A stretch of DNA of 64,000 nucleotides. Origin: JAMXLO01 sp963818775. GTDB lineage: Bacteria > Pseudomonadota > Alphaproteobacteria > Acetobacterales > Acetobacteraceae. A program made the position numbers and the translations under genes. Where the stretch lies: NCBI GenBank assembly GCA_963818775.1, contig CAWFUF010000033.1, positions 1 to 64,000 of the forward strand, given 5' to 3'. The notes under the pieces were generated by a model that did no database searches, had not been told where the DNA came from, and worked only from the letters and a program-made list of their open reading frames with translations. Shown piece after piece: positions 47,851 to 56,451 of the stretch (positions are counted from its first letter, which is position 1; each line of letters opens with the position of its first letter).

Positions 47851-48824
47851 ACCGGCAGCCCGGCCTCGTGCTTTGCCTTCTGGGTCAGCGTGGCGATCTG
47901 CTTGTTCGCCACCTCGATGTCCGCCTCGAACTTCAGCAGCACATTCAGCGTGTCGTGCACCAGCTCGGTATCGAGCGACGCCGCATGCAGCAGCACCAGC
48001 ACGCGTGCCCAGTCGATCGTCTCGCTGACCGATGGCACCTTCTTCAGATCCAGCGTCCGCAACTGCTGCACGAACGCCACCAGCTCGCGCCGCAGGTTCT
48101 TCTCAATTCCCGGCACGCGCGCTTCGATGATCCGGCCTTCCAGCTTCGCGTCGGGAAACCCGATATGCAGATGCAGACAGCGCCGCTTCAGCGCATCGCC
48201 CAGATCGCGCGTGCTGTTCGAGGTCAGCAGCACGATCGGCGTCTCCGCAGCGTGAACAGTGCCGATCTCGGGGATCGTCACCTGATAGTCGGACAGGATC
48301 TCCAGGAGGAATGCCTCGAACTCCTGGTCCGACTTGTCGATCTCGTCGATCAGCAGCACGGCTCCGCCCGGCTGCTGCAACGCGCGCAACAGCGGCCGCG
48401 GCTCCAGGAACTGCTCCGAGAAGAAGACATCGCCGAACGCGTGCAGCTTGTTCAGCGCGGCGGCCAGGGTCTCGGTCCCACCCAGCACGTCGCCGATCTT
48501 GTCCTTCAGGATCTGGGTGTAGAGGAGCTGCTTGCCGTACTTCCACTCATACAGCGCCTTCAACTCATCCAGTCCCTCGTAGCACTGCATGCGGATCAGC
48601 GTGAGGTCGAGGAACGCCGCGACCGACTTGGCAAGCTCGGTCTTGCCGACGCCCGCCGGCCCTTCCACCAGGATCGGCTTCTGGAGATGCTGGGCCAGGT
48701 AGACGGCGGTGGAAATCTGCCGGTTCGGAATGTAGCCGACCGAGGCAAGCCCTTGTTCCACTGCCTCGATCGAGGCCAATTTGCGCGCGACCGCCCCGGC
48801 CGGCGCCACTCCTGCGTCAGGCAT
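47847..48824 (-). CDS. MoxR-type AAA+ ATPase, CoxD-like
   Basis: ATG 48824 gives 325 residues; the 145-residue extension of the open frame is non-coding. AAA+ motifs are Walker A VEGPAGVGKTELAKS, Walker B VLLIDEIDKSD, sensor 1 LLTSNSTRDLGDA and the Arg-finger region LKRRCLHLHI. MoxR ATPases work with VWA proteins on protein complexes, often in metal-cofactor maturation. The partner VWA gene overlaps by four bases. A CoxL-type molybdoenzyme subunit is encoded 8 kb away and is a plausible client. Confidence 0.9.
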   Translation of the reverse strand: MPDAGVAPAGAVARKLASIEAVEQGLASVGYIPNRQISTAVYLAQHLQKPILVEGPAGVGKTELAKSVAAFLDLTLIRMQCYEGLDELKALYEWKYGKQLLYTQILKDKIGDVLGGTETLAAALNKLHAFGDVFFSEQFLEPRPLLRALQQPGGAVLLIDEIDKSDQEFEAFLLEILSDYQVTIPEIGTVHAAETPIVLLTSNSTRDLGDALKRRCLHLHIGFPDAKLEGRIIEARVPGIEKNLRRELVAFVQQLRTLDLKKVPSVSETIDWARVLVLLHAASLDTELVHDTLNVLLKFEADIEVANKQIATLTQKAKHEAGLPV

Positions 48825-49013
48825 ATGCTTTCCGTTCGATGGTGCTACCGATGGGTAGCATCTGGGGCGGCGGTTGCCAAAGGGGTGCGCGCGTCGGTTG
48901 GTCCCGCCGCCGGCCGCCGCGGCGAGAGGTTGAGTGGAGCGCGGAATTGAAGAATTATGAACCAAAGCCAGAGTGTTGGGATAAAAGGGCTTTTCTGGTT
49001 CATAACGACTGGC

Positions 49014-49373
49014 ATGATTTACGGATACGCGCGGGTGTCGACGGACGGCCAGAGCGTTGGCGCACAGATGCGGCAACTGACCAAGGCCGGATGCAAGAAG
49101 GTGTTCCGCGAGGTGGCGGGCGGGGCCAAAGACCGACCGTGCGCAGCTTCGCCGCTTGTGCGGCCAGCTTGAGGCGGGCGACGTGCTGACCGTGACACGG
49201 CTCGACCGGCCAAGGCGCGCGACGTGAAGATGGGCAGAGAGCCAAAGCTCACCTCTCACCTGCAGCGCGAGGCGGTCGATCGCCGAGAGCGAGGCGAGCC
49301 ATTGCGTGACATTGTCCGCAGCTACAACATCAGTCCCCCGACAATCTCAAAACTCGACAGTCGTATCTGGTGA
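49014..49373 (+). pseudogene. Serine recombinase (resolvase/invertase) remnant
   Basis: From ATG 49014 the product begins MIYGYARVSTDGQSVGAQM, the catalytic N-terminus of resolvase-type serine recombinases with its nucleophile Ser. Near 49130 the frame shifts, with LCGQLEAGDVLTVTRLDRP in another frame. The middle part is deleted. The final 40 codons read GREPKLTSHLQREAVDRRE and YNISPPTISKL, the C-terminal helix-turn-helix. A frameshift and an internal deletion inactivate it. Confidence 0.82.
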
Positions 49374-49383
49374 GGTTGGCGCA

Positions 49384-50332
49384 ATGCCCGCAATCAAGCA
49401 GGAAACGGTGAGGCGATTTTCTGTGAAGTGTGGCAAGTTGGTGGATGCGTTTGCGAAGAAACTGGAATCGCAGCAACCACGCCCGATCATTTATCACTAT
49501 ACAGACGACAGAGGACTTCGGGGTATTTTAGAGAGCGGAGCCATTCACCTTCACGATATCTTTGGCCTGAATGATCCATCAGAATTGAGCTATGGCTTTT
49601 CCATCTCAGCCGGGATCTTGATCGACAAGGCAAGGACTCATCCCGGTGAGATCAGGAAGTTCGCCGAACGATATGCAAATTTTGGCCTGCAACGGGGCAT
49701 TGAGGCATCCGCTCACTTCTTTTCATGTTCATTCAGCGGCTGCGGTGATGATCTTGGGCAATGGCGTGCATATGCTGACAACGGCCACGGCTTTGCGATA
49801 GGCTTCGAAACTAAAATCTTGGAAGCAGCGTTCACGACGGAAGGCGGACAACGAGTAGAGAACAACTGCACATTCCCTGTTTCATACAAAGCCGAAAGGC
49901 TGCGGAAGATGTATGAAAAATGGCCGACCGGACACTTGACATCCTGTCCGGACTGTACGGACGAAAATCAGGCCATCATGCAGAGGAATATGAGAACGAG
50001 CTTGATGCCGCCCTTACCGTGCAAGCACTGCATGCCGCCGTCTACTTCAAACACAAGGCATACAAAAACGAATCAGAATATCGGTTTTTGCAGGTATATT
50101 GAGGCGACCTCCCGTCGCCAGAAGTCGCCTGGAAGCAGAGACCATACTCGCTAGCACGATATCGACAATTTAGGTGGCGAGAATCGGCAGCCGCGACCCT
50201 CAAGGAGATAGTTGTCGGCCCTGCAGCGGACCATGATAGGGCTGGCAAGTTCGCGGTTGATTGCCTACGGGCATTCCATTCAGGCGCAGTCAGGATACGC
50301 CGCTCGGAAATTCCATACAGAGCGCCGCATTG
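49384..50332 (+). pseudogene. DUF2971 family gene, one frameshift and one nonsense change
   Basis: From ATG 49384 the product shows the DUF2971 hallmark IYHYTDDRGLRGILESGAIH and HDIFGLNDPSELSYGF, then CSFSGCGDDLGQWRAYAD. A missing A in the run at 49916-49920 shifts the frame; adding one base gives a continuous YEKMADRTLDILSGLYG and NESEYRFLQVY. Directly after this a TGA at 50100-50102 stands where the frame otherwise continues to GDLPSPEVAWKQRPYSLARY and a natural stop at 50332. DUF2971 proteins are found in mobile and defence islands; their function is unknown. The resolvase remnant ends ten bases before it. Confidence 0.78.
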
Positions 50333-50491
50333 AGAAAGACAGAAAAGTCTCTATCCGGCAGGCCAAGCGAACCTGCAAGAACAGCGCTGTGGCAAGCGCA
50401 AACCGGAGCCCGATATTCTGCAGTCCCAATGCTCCGTCTGCGATCGCTGGCGCACGCTTTGGCCAATTCCCCATGCGCATCGTCTGCAGGC

Positions 50492-51085
50492 TTACGCCGG
50501 TAGGTTGCGATCAAACCGTGTGCCGGCATAGGCCGCCGCCAGTGGGAGCTGAAGTCCGATGCTGTGCAATTCCAGCATGCCGTCTTCCATCAGCTCCGGC
50601 CGCTCGGGCCAATTGCCATTCGCATCCCGTCGCAGCATTTCTGCCCGGATCGCAGTGCTGTGCAGCACCAGGATTTCCTGCACGCTTGGAATGGTCGTGT
50701 AGGCCCACACATTGATCCAGGTTTCCGCCTGGTTGCTGGGCGAAAGTATCTCCACCAGCAGTACAGGATCGCTTGTCGACTGGCTCTCCTGTGCGGAGCG
50801 CACGCAGGTGACAGCTAAGTCCGGGATGCGGACGTTCCGATCCGATCGAACATGCGGCACGATACCGGCGTTCGGAACCAGCGTACACCGCCGCCCCATT
50901 GCAACCAGGTGATTTCGAATCAGTGCACCCAGCTCACCCTGAATGATGTTGTGGGTCTCGCTGGCGGGGGCCATTGCCTGGGGATGGCCGTCTATCAACT
51001 GCCAGCGCTCTTTGGCAGGCGCGTCCCAGGCCAGGAACTCCGCCGTATCCATCACCGCAGGAACCTTCCGCGCTGCTTCCGACAT
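50492..51085 (-). CDS. Uma2-family (DUF820) putative endonuclease
   Basis: ATG 51085 (MSEAARKVPAVMDTAEFLAW) gives 197 residues with the restriction-endonuclease-like core of the Uma2 family: ERWQLIDGHPQAM, then IPDLAVTC and VLLVEILSPSN supplying the acidic catalytic residues. The family is widespread in mobile and repeated gene sets and has no clear role. It is monocistronic, and divergent from the acyl-CoA dehydrogenase gene. Confidence 0.82.
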   Translation of the reverse strand: MSEAARKVPAVMDTAEFLAWDAPAKERWQLIDGHPQAMAPASETHNIIQGELGALIRNHLVAMGRRCTLVPNAGIVPHVRSDRNVRIPDLAVTCVRSAQESQSTSDPVLLVEILSPSNQAETWINVWAYTTIPSVQEILVLHSTAIRAEMLRRDANGNWPERPELMEDGMLELHSIGLQLPLAAAYAGTRFDRNLPA

Positions 51086-51191
51086 GTCCTCACTATAGCA
51101 CGCCGTCCCGCTAATCGGCACCCCCATGTGGTGCCTCACTCCGCCGCCGCCTAGACTTCACGGCAACACGCCACCAGGGGGCCTCCACAGC

Positions 51192-52358
51192 ATGGACTTC
51201 CACATCAGCGCCGAACAACGCCAGATGCTCGCCTCGGTGCGCGAGCTGGCGCAGGCCGAATTCAAGCCCAAGGCCGGGCGCTGGATGGACGGCAGCTTCC
51301 CCTGGGAGAACATGAAGCAGCTCGCGTCCCTGGGCGTCCTCGGCATGTCGGTGCCGGAGGAATACGGCGGGCTTGGCTTGCCGATCCTGGACACCGCGCT
51401 GATCCTCGAGGAGATCGCCAAGGTCTGCTACATCACCGCGATGGCGGTGCTGGGGGAGGCCGGCGTGCAGACCCGTGTGATAGCCCGCTATGCCCCCGCG
51501 TCGATCCGCGACCGCATCCTCCCCCGCGTCGTCGCCGGCGACTGCATGCTGGCGATCTGCATGACCGAGCCGCACGCCGGCACCGATGTCGCCAACTACC
51601 GCACCAATGCGCGCATCGTCGGCGACCGCGTCATCCTGAAGGGCACCAAGACACTGATCAGCCGCGCGCCCGAGGCTGGCATGTTCATCGTGTTCAGTCG
51701 CATCGACGGCAAGCCCGGCCGCGAAGGCATCGGCTGCATCTTGTTGGAAGCCGGAACGCCGGGGTTCGAGGTCACCGGCACCTATCACACGATGGGCGGC
51801 GAGAACCTGTTCGAGATCCAGTTCAACGACTGCGAGCTGCCGCTGGAGAATTTGGTCATCAAGGATGATGGCTTCCGCAAGCTGCTCAGCGCCTTCAACA
51901 CGCAGCGCTGCCTCAATCCGGCGATCTCGCTGGGCCTGGCGGAAGGCGCGTTCGACGAGGCGGTGAACTATGTGCGGGAACGCACCGTGTTCGGCAAGCC
52001 GATCGCCGATCATCAGGGCATACGCTGGAAGCTCGCCGACATGTTCAAGGACATCGAGGCGGGGCGCGGCATCCTGTATCGCGCCTGCCTCACCGCCGAT
52101 CCGTTCCCCGATCCGTTCATGGCGGCGGCCGCCAAGGTGTTCTGCAATGAGATGTCGCTGCGCGTCACGTCGGAGGCGGTGCAGCTGCACGGCGGCTTCG
52201 GCTTCACGGACGAGGCGGCGGTGTCACGGCTGTATCGCGGCGCGCGCTACGGCACGATTGGCGGCGGCACCTCGGAGACGCTGCGCGATCTGATGGGCCG
52301 CAAGATTGTCTCCGACGTGGATTTCGACCAGGGCATCCTGGCGCTCGGAACCTACTGA
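51192..52358 (+). CDS. Acyl-CoA dehydrogenase
   Basis: ATG 51192 gives a 388-residue FAD enzyme of the acyl-CoA dehydrogenase family: MLAICMTEPHAGTDVANYRT for the flavin and substrate region, then ERTVFGKPIADHQGIRWKLA and the C-terminal AVQLHGGFGF. The usual EGT catalytic triplet reads GGT (TIGGGTSETLRD), as in subfamilies whose base lies elsewhere, for example isovaleryl-CoA type enzymes. It oxidises an acyl-CoA, passing electrons to ETF. The CoA-ligase gene starts one base after its stop, so the two form an operon. Confidence 0.88.
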   Translation: MDFHISAEQRQMLASVRELAQAEFKPKAGRWMDGSFPWENMKQLASLGVLGMSVPEEYGGLGLPILDTALILEEIAKVCYITAMAVLGEAGVQTRVIARYAPASIRDRILPRVVAGDCMLAICMTEPHAGTDVANYRTNARIVGDRVILKGTKTLISRAPEAGMFIVFSRIDGKPGREGIGCILLEAGTPGFEVTGTYHTMGGENLFEIQFNDCELPLENLVIKDDGFRKLLSAFNTQRCLNPAISLGLAEGAFDEAVNYVRERTVFGKPIADHQGIRWKLADMFKDIEAGRGILYRACLTADPFPDPFMAAAAKVFCNEMSLRVTSEAVQLHGGFGFTDEAAVSRLYRGARYGTIGGGTSETLRDLMGRKIVSDVDFDQGILALGTY

Positions 52359-52359
52359 C

Positions 52360-54471
52360 GTGCTGCTGATCGAGGCTGACGGCAAGGCGTTGCTGGCCGA
52401 GTACGGCATCGCTGTGCCCGAGGCGACGCTTGCGACCGATGCCGCCATCGGCGACTCCCGGGTCAAGCTGCCAGGCGAAGGCCCCTGGATGGTGAAGGCG
52501 CAGGTGCCGGTGGGTGGTCGCGGTAAGGCCGGCGGCGTGGTGCGTTGTGACACGCCGCAGGATGTGGCCTCCGCCGTGGAGCGAATGCTCGGTGGTCGCC
52601 TGAAGGGCCATCAGGTGGATGCCTGCCTGATCGAGCAGGCAGTCGGGGGCGAGGAGCGTTACCTCGCGATCATGGTCGATGCCGTGAATTACGGGCTCCG
52701 GGTGATCTACTCCCGCCAGGGCGGCGTCGATATCGAACGGTCCGGTTCGGCCCAGGGGCGACCATGCGCGCCGCATGCCGGTGCGGTGCTCGAGGCACTC
52801 GCCGAACTGATCGCTGACGAGCCGGCAGCGTGGCGAGGCCATGTCGCCTCGGTCGCTCGCAGGCTGGCGGACGTGCTGATCGAGCGCGAACTTGCGTTGG
52901 CGGAGATCAATCCGCTGTTCGTCTCCGCCGCAGGCTGTGTCGCCGGTGATGCGAAGCTTGTGGTGGATCTGGGCGCCGTGGAACGCCAGCCGCGCGTTGC
53001 TGCGCTGATCGAGGGACGGCCGCAGACCTACGCCGATGCCAATCGCAAGCTGATCGAGGGTTTCGATTACGTGGAGATGGACCCCGAGGGCGAGATCGGC
53101 CTGGTCACCACCGGCGCCGGGCTTTCAATGATGCTGATCGACGAACTCACCGCGCGGGGCATGAAGCCGCTGAACTTCTGCGACATCCGCACCGGCCAGA
53201 TGCGCGGCAGCCCGGCGCGGGTGATGCGCGTGCTGGAGTGGATCACGGCGCACCAGTCATTGCGCGCGGTGCTGGTGAGTGTGTTCGCCGGCATCACCGA
53301 TCTGGCCGAGTTCGCTGACCTGCTCGCGACCGGGATGGAGCGGACCCCGAGCCTTCGTGTTCCGGTGGTGGCGCGGCTGGTCGGGCGTGGTGCCGCCGAG
53401 GCGCGGCGTATCCTGGCGGAACGGCAACCCGACGTGTTCGTCACCGAGGATCTGGAAGAGGCGATGGAAAGGGTGGGCGGCGTGGTGGGCGGCGCCCCCT
53501 CCCCCCAACCCCCTCCCGCAAGGGGAGGGGGAGTTCCTCGCGACACGACGCTCCCCCTCCCCTTGCGGGAGGGGGTTGGGGGAGACGGCCTCGCCTCACT
53601 GTCGAAGACCACACCCGTCATCGTGCAGGGCATCACCGGCCGCATGGGCCGAACCCACGCCGCATTGATGCGCGCGTACGCCACCAACATCGTTGGCGGC
53701 ACATCCGCGCGCTCGGACGCTAAGGAAGCCGCCGGCGTGCCTGTGTTCGCCAACTGCCGCGACGCCGTAGCGGCAACAGGCGCGTTGGCGTCGGTCGCGA
53801 TGGCACCACCATTGGAAACACTCGCTGCCGTCGAGGAAGCGCTCGCTGCCGGCATTCGGGTCATCGTGACCGTGGCCGAGGGGATTCCGCTGCACGACGC
53901 CATTCGTATCGGTCGTGCAGTGCGTCGTGCCGGCGCCACCTGGATCGGCGGCTCCACGCCTGGCATGGCGATCCCCGGCGAAATCAAACTCGGCTTCATC
54001 CCGGACACCTGCCTGCGACCCGGGCCCTTCGCGATCATGTCGAAGAGCGGGACGCTGTCCTACGAATGCGGCTACCGCCTGGCGCAGGCCGGGCTCGGCC
54101 AGAGCATCTGGGTCGGCGTGGGCGGTGACCAGGTAAAGGGCGTGCGGTTCGCTGACCTGCTGCCGGAGTTCTTCGCCGATCCGCGCACGCACGCCATCGT
54201 TCTCGTTGGCGAAGTCGGCGGCAGTGAGGAAGAGGAATGCGCCGACGCGTTGATCCGCCTCGGCGTGCGCAAGCCGCTCTACGCGCTGATTGCCGGACGC
54301 GAGGCGAAGGAAGGCGTGTCCATGGGCCATGCCGGAGCGCTGGTACTCGGCGATGCCGGCACGCTGGCTTCGAAGACGCAGCGGCTGACGCAGGCCGGCG
54401 CCCGGGTGTTCGGCTCGATCGAGGCGATCGTCGAAGCGTGCACTGCGGACTTTGCGGCGATACGCACGTAG
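52360..54471 (+). CDS. Fused ATP-grasp/CoA-binding acyl-CoA ligase (SucC-SucD-like)
   Basis: GTG 52360 is one base after the preceding stop and gives 703 residues. Residues 1-375 are a succinyl-CoA-synthetase beta-like chain with an ATP-grasp region (WMVKAQVPVGGRGKAGGV) and LAEINPLFV. Residues 410-703 are an alpha-like chain with VIVQGITGRMGRTH, the CoA-binding GGSTPGMAIPGEIKLG and the phosphohistidine region SMGHAGALVLGD. It forms an acyl-CoA from a dicarboxylic or hydroxy acid with ATP. The two halves, usually separate genes, are joined by about 30 residues encoded by a GC-rich inverted repeat, unusual for a linker. The neighbouring acyl-CoA dehydrogenase and aldolase suggest an organic-acid catabolic pathway. 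Confidence 0.83.
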   Translation: MLLIEADGKALLAEYGIAVPEATLATDAAIGDSRVKLPGEGPWMVKAQVPVGGRGKAGGVVRCDTPQDVASAVERMLGGRLKGHQVDACLIEQAVGGEERYLAIMVDAVNYGLRVIYSRQGGVDIERSGSAQGRPCAPHAGAVLEALAELIADEPAAWRGHVASVARRLADVLIERELALAEINPLFVSAAGCVAGDAKLVVDLGAVERQPRVAALIEGRPQTYADANRKLIEGFDYVEMDPEGEIGLVTTGAGLSMMLIDELTARGMKPLNFCDIRTGQMRGSPARVMRVLEWITAHQSLRAVLVSVFAGITDLAEFADLLATGMERTPSLRVPVVARLVGRGAAEARRILAERQPDVFVTEDLEEAMERVGGVVGGAPSPQPPPARGGGVPRDTTLPLPLREGVGGDGLASLSKTTPVIVQGITGRMGRTHAALMRAYATNIVGGTSARSDAKEAAGVPVFANCRDAVAATGALASVAMAPPLETLAAVEEALAAGIRVIVTVAEGIPLHDAIRIGRAVRRAGATWIGGSTPGMAIPGEIKLGFIPDTCLRPGPFAIMSKSGTLSYECGYRLAQAGLGQSIWVGVGGDQVKGVRFADLLPEFFADPRTHAIVLVGEVGGSEEEECADALIRLGVRKPLYALIAGREAKEGVSMGHAGALVLGDAGTLASKTQRLTQAGARVFGSIEAIVEACTADFAAIRT
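53494..53584. repeat. Long GC-rich inverted repeat inside the CoA-ligase gene
   Basis: Two arms of about 34 bases (53500-53533 and 53551-53584) are almost exact reverse complements, each a small palindrome built on CCCTCCCGCAAGGGGAGGG, with a 17-base spacer. The frame stays open through it, coding PSPQPPPARGGGVPRD and TTLPLPLREGVGGD. It lies exactly at the junction of beta-like and alpha-like halves. Confidence 0.85.
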
Positions 54472-54476
54472 CTACG

Positions 54477-54581
54477 ATTGTCATTGCCGGAAGGTGAAGC
54501 CGACGAAGCAAGTCCGGTCAGGCACGTGCGCGCGTGATTTGACCGAGATTGCCGCGTCGGCTTCGCCTCGTCGCAATGACA
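54477..54581. repeat. REP-like palindrome between convergent genes
   Basis: The left arm (TTGTCATTGCCGGAAGGTG, AAGCCGACGAAGCAA) and the right arm (TTGCCGCGTCGGCTTCGCC, TCGTCGCAATGACAA) are mostly complementary. It fills the gap between the CoA-ligase stop (54471) and the aldolase stop (54592). It is related to the repeat at 61846 by the CGACGAAGCAA core. It may act as a two-way terminator. Confidence 0.7.
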
Positions 54582-54591
54582 AGGGGGATGC

Positions 54592-55389
54592 TCAGATGTC
54601 CCGCACGAACTTCGCCTTCTCCGCCGCAGCCGCCAGCAGGAACGACAGGTCCGTTCCGGTGGATACGTAGCGTGCCCCCTGGCGCACATATTCCGCCATC
54701 AGCTCAGGCCGCGACGCCAGGCCGCCAACTCCCACGTGCTTGCCGTGTTTGCGGCATGCCGCGATGGTGCGTAGATACGCGTCGCGCACATTGGCATGAT
54801 CGAACTGCCCGGTGATGCCCATTTCGTTGCACAGGTCGTTGGTGCCGATCAGCATCATGTCCACACCATCCACGGCAGCGATCTCTTCAACGTGTTCCAG
54901 CGCGGCGACCGTTTCCATCATCACCACCACCATGGTGGCGTCGTTCATCGCCTGGTTGACCACGGCGGAAGGGAAGCTGCGATAGTGGTAGTGCGGCAGC
55001 GCGCCGCCGGCACCGCGTTCGCCTTGCGGCGTGAACTTGGCGTAGCGCACCACCTCTCGCGCCTCCTCCGCTGAACGGACGTGAGGCGCAATCACGCCCA
55101 TCGCCCCGCCATCGAGCAGCCGGCAGATGAACTCCGGCGTGTTGGCCGGCACGCGCACCAGAGGCGTGATGCCGCACTGCATCGCGGCGATGCAGATCTG
55201 GCAGACGGCATCGATCGACAAGGTGTTGTGCTCGACATCGACGTAGATCGTGTCGAACCCGGCGGTGGCGGCGATCCGGGCGATCTCGATCGAGCGGCAT
55301 AACCGAACTGTCATCGAGGCCACCACTTCGTCACGCGCCAGCTTCTCCTTCACGCGGTTGCGCAGGATGTCGCGCAGTTCTTCTGCCAT
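54592..55389 (-). CDS. HpcH/HpaI-family aldolase
   Basis: ATG 55389 gives 265 residues; the longer open frame upstream runs antisense into the dehydrogenase gene and is rejected. The TIM-barrel class II aldolase shows TIYVDVEHNTLS, the metal Glu in VVVMMETVAALEHVEE, and the phosphate-type GTNDLCNEMG. These enzymes cleave 2-oxo-4-hydroxy acids to pyruvate (or glyoxylate) and an aldehyde with a divalent metal. It is divergent from a 2-hydroxyacid dehydrogenase gene, suggesting they handle linked compounds. Confidence 0.87.
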   Translation of the reverse strand: MAEELRDILRNRVKEKLARDEVVASMTVRLCRSIEIARIAATAGFDTIYVDVEHNTLSIDAVCQICIAAMQCGITPLVRVPANTPEFICRLLDGGAMGVIAPHVRSAEEAREVVRYAKFTPQGERGAGGALPHYHYRSFPSAVVNQAMNDATMVVVMMETVAALEHVEEIAAVDGVDMMLIGTNDLCNEMGITGQFDHANVRDAYLRTIAACRKHGKHVGVGGLASRPELMAEYVRQGARYVSTGTDLSFLLAAAAEKAKFVRDI

Positions 55390-55470
55390 GGTGTCCTCCC
55401 GAGGTTGCCGGCCATTGTTGCCCGTTGGGCGCACGGGCCTCAAGATGGCGGGACCGTGTGGAGACGCCGT

Positions 55471-56451
55471 ATGACCCACAAGATTGCCTACCTCGATGTC
55501 ATGGACGCCAAGGTGAAGGACGAGATCCGTTCCGCGCTGCCGACCGGGTTCTCGATCCAATTTGCCGAGACCGGCGATCGGCGCGAGCACCTGGCGATAG
55601 TCGCCGATGCTGAATTCATCCTCACCGCCGTGGCGGTGGATGCCGAGATGATCCGCGGCGCCCCGAAGCTGAAGTTGTTGCACAAATGGGGCATCGGCGT
55701 CGACAAGTTCGATCTCGATGCGGCGCGTGCGGCGCGCATCCCGGTGGCGATAACTTCCGGCGCGAATGCTGGCGCGGTGTCCGAGCACACCGTGATGCTG
55801 ATGCTCGCCACCTACCGCTGCCTGACGCTGGCCGATCGGAAACTGCGTGATGGCGAATGGATCCGCCCACAAATTCGCGGCAAGGCCTACCAGCTTTCCG
55901 GCAAGACGGTGGGCATTCTCGGCTTCGGCAATGTCGGCCGCATGGTGGCGCATCGCCTCGCCGGCTTCGACGTGCAGATCATCTACCATGACATCCGTCG
56001 CGCCGATCGTCCGACCGAACGGGCATTGCACGCCACGCCGGTGACATTCGACGAGTTGCTCGAACGCAGCGACGTGCTCACGGTGCACACGCCGCTGACC
56101 AAGGTCACGCGCGACATGATCAACGCCCAGGTGCTCGCACGCATGAAGCCTGGCGCGATCCTGGTCAACGCCGCGCGCGGCGAAGTGGTCGATGAGGCCG
56201 CACTCTACGATGCGCTGGTCAGCGGCAAACTGCGCGGCGCCGGGCTGGACGTATTCGCCAAGGAGCCAGCAGACCCCAACAACCCGTTGTTCAAGCTCGA
56301 TCAGGTGGTGCTGACGCCGCATATCGCCGGCAGCGCAATCGACCTGGTGGCCGACATCGCCCGGCACGCCTTCGGCAATATGCAGGCCGTGCTGAACGGT
56401 GAACCGCTGCCGGCCAACGACGTCATCGTATCAGCCGGGGAGAACAAGTGA
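55471..56451 (+). CDS. D-2-hydroxyacid dehydrogenase
   Basis: ATG 55471 gives 326 residues. The NAD-binding fold has TVGILGFGNVGRMVAHRL. The catalytic triad is in NAARGEVVDEAAL (Arg), DVFAKEPADP (Glu) and VLTPHIAGS (His), as in the glycerate/phosphoglycerate/lactate group. The substrate-side KWGIGVDKFD resembles SerA-like members. It interconverts a 2-hydroxy and a 2-oxo acid. It is followed by the CoxL-type gene with a one-base stop-start overlap, so these two plus RidA form a unit. Confidence 0.9.
   Translation: MTHKIAYLDVMDAKVKDEIRSALPTGFSIQFAETGDRREHLAIVADAEFILTAVAVDAEMIRGAPKLKLLHKWGIGVDKFDLDAARAARIPVAITSGANAGAVSEHTVMLMLATYRCLTLADRKLRDGEWIRPQIRGKAYQLSGKTVGILGFGNVGRMVAHRLAGFDVQIIYHDIRRADRPTERALHATPVTFDELLERSDVLTVHTPLTKVTRDMINAQVLARMKPGAILVNAARGEVVDEAALYDALVSGKLRGAGLDVFAKEPADPNNPLFKLDQVVLTPHIAGSAIDLVADIARHAFGNMQAVLNGEPLPANDVIVSAGENK

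Noticed and set aside
49306..49383. Upstream start for the DUF2971 gene
   Set aside because: This stretch is the resolvase 3' end in another frame; the DUF2971 protein fits a start at 49384.
55390..56367. Extension of the aldolase frame to 591 residues
   Set aside because: The added part is antisense to the 2-hydroxyacid dehydrogenase; the conserved protein starts at 55389.
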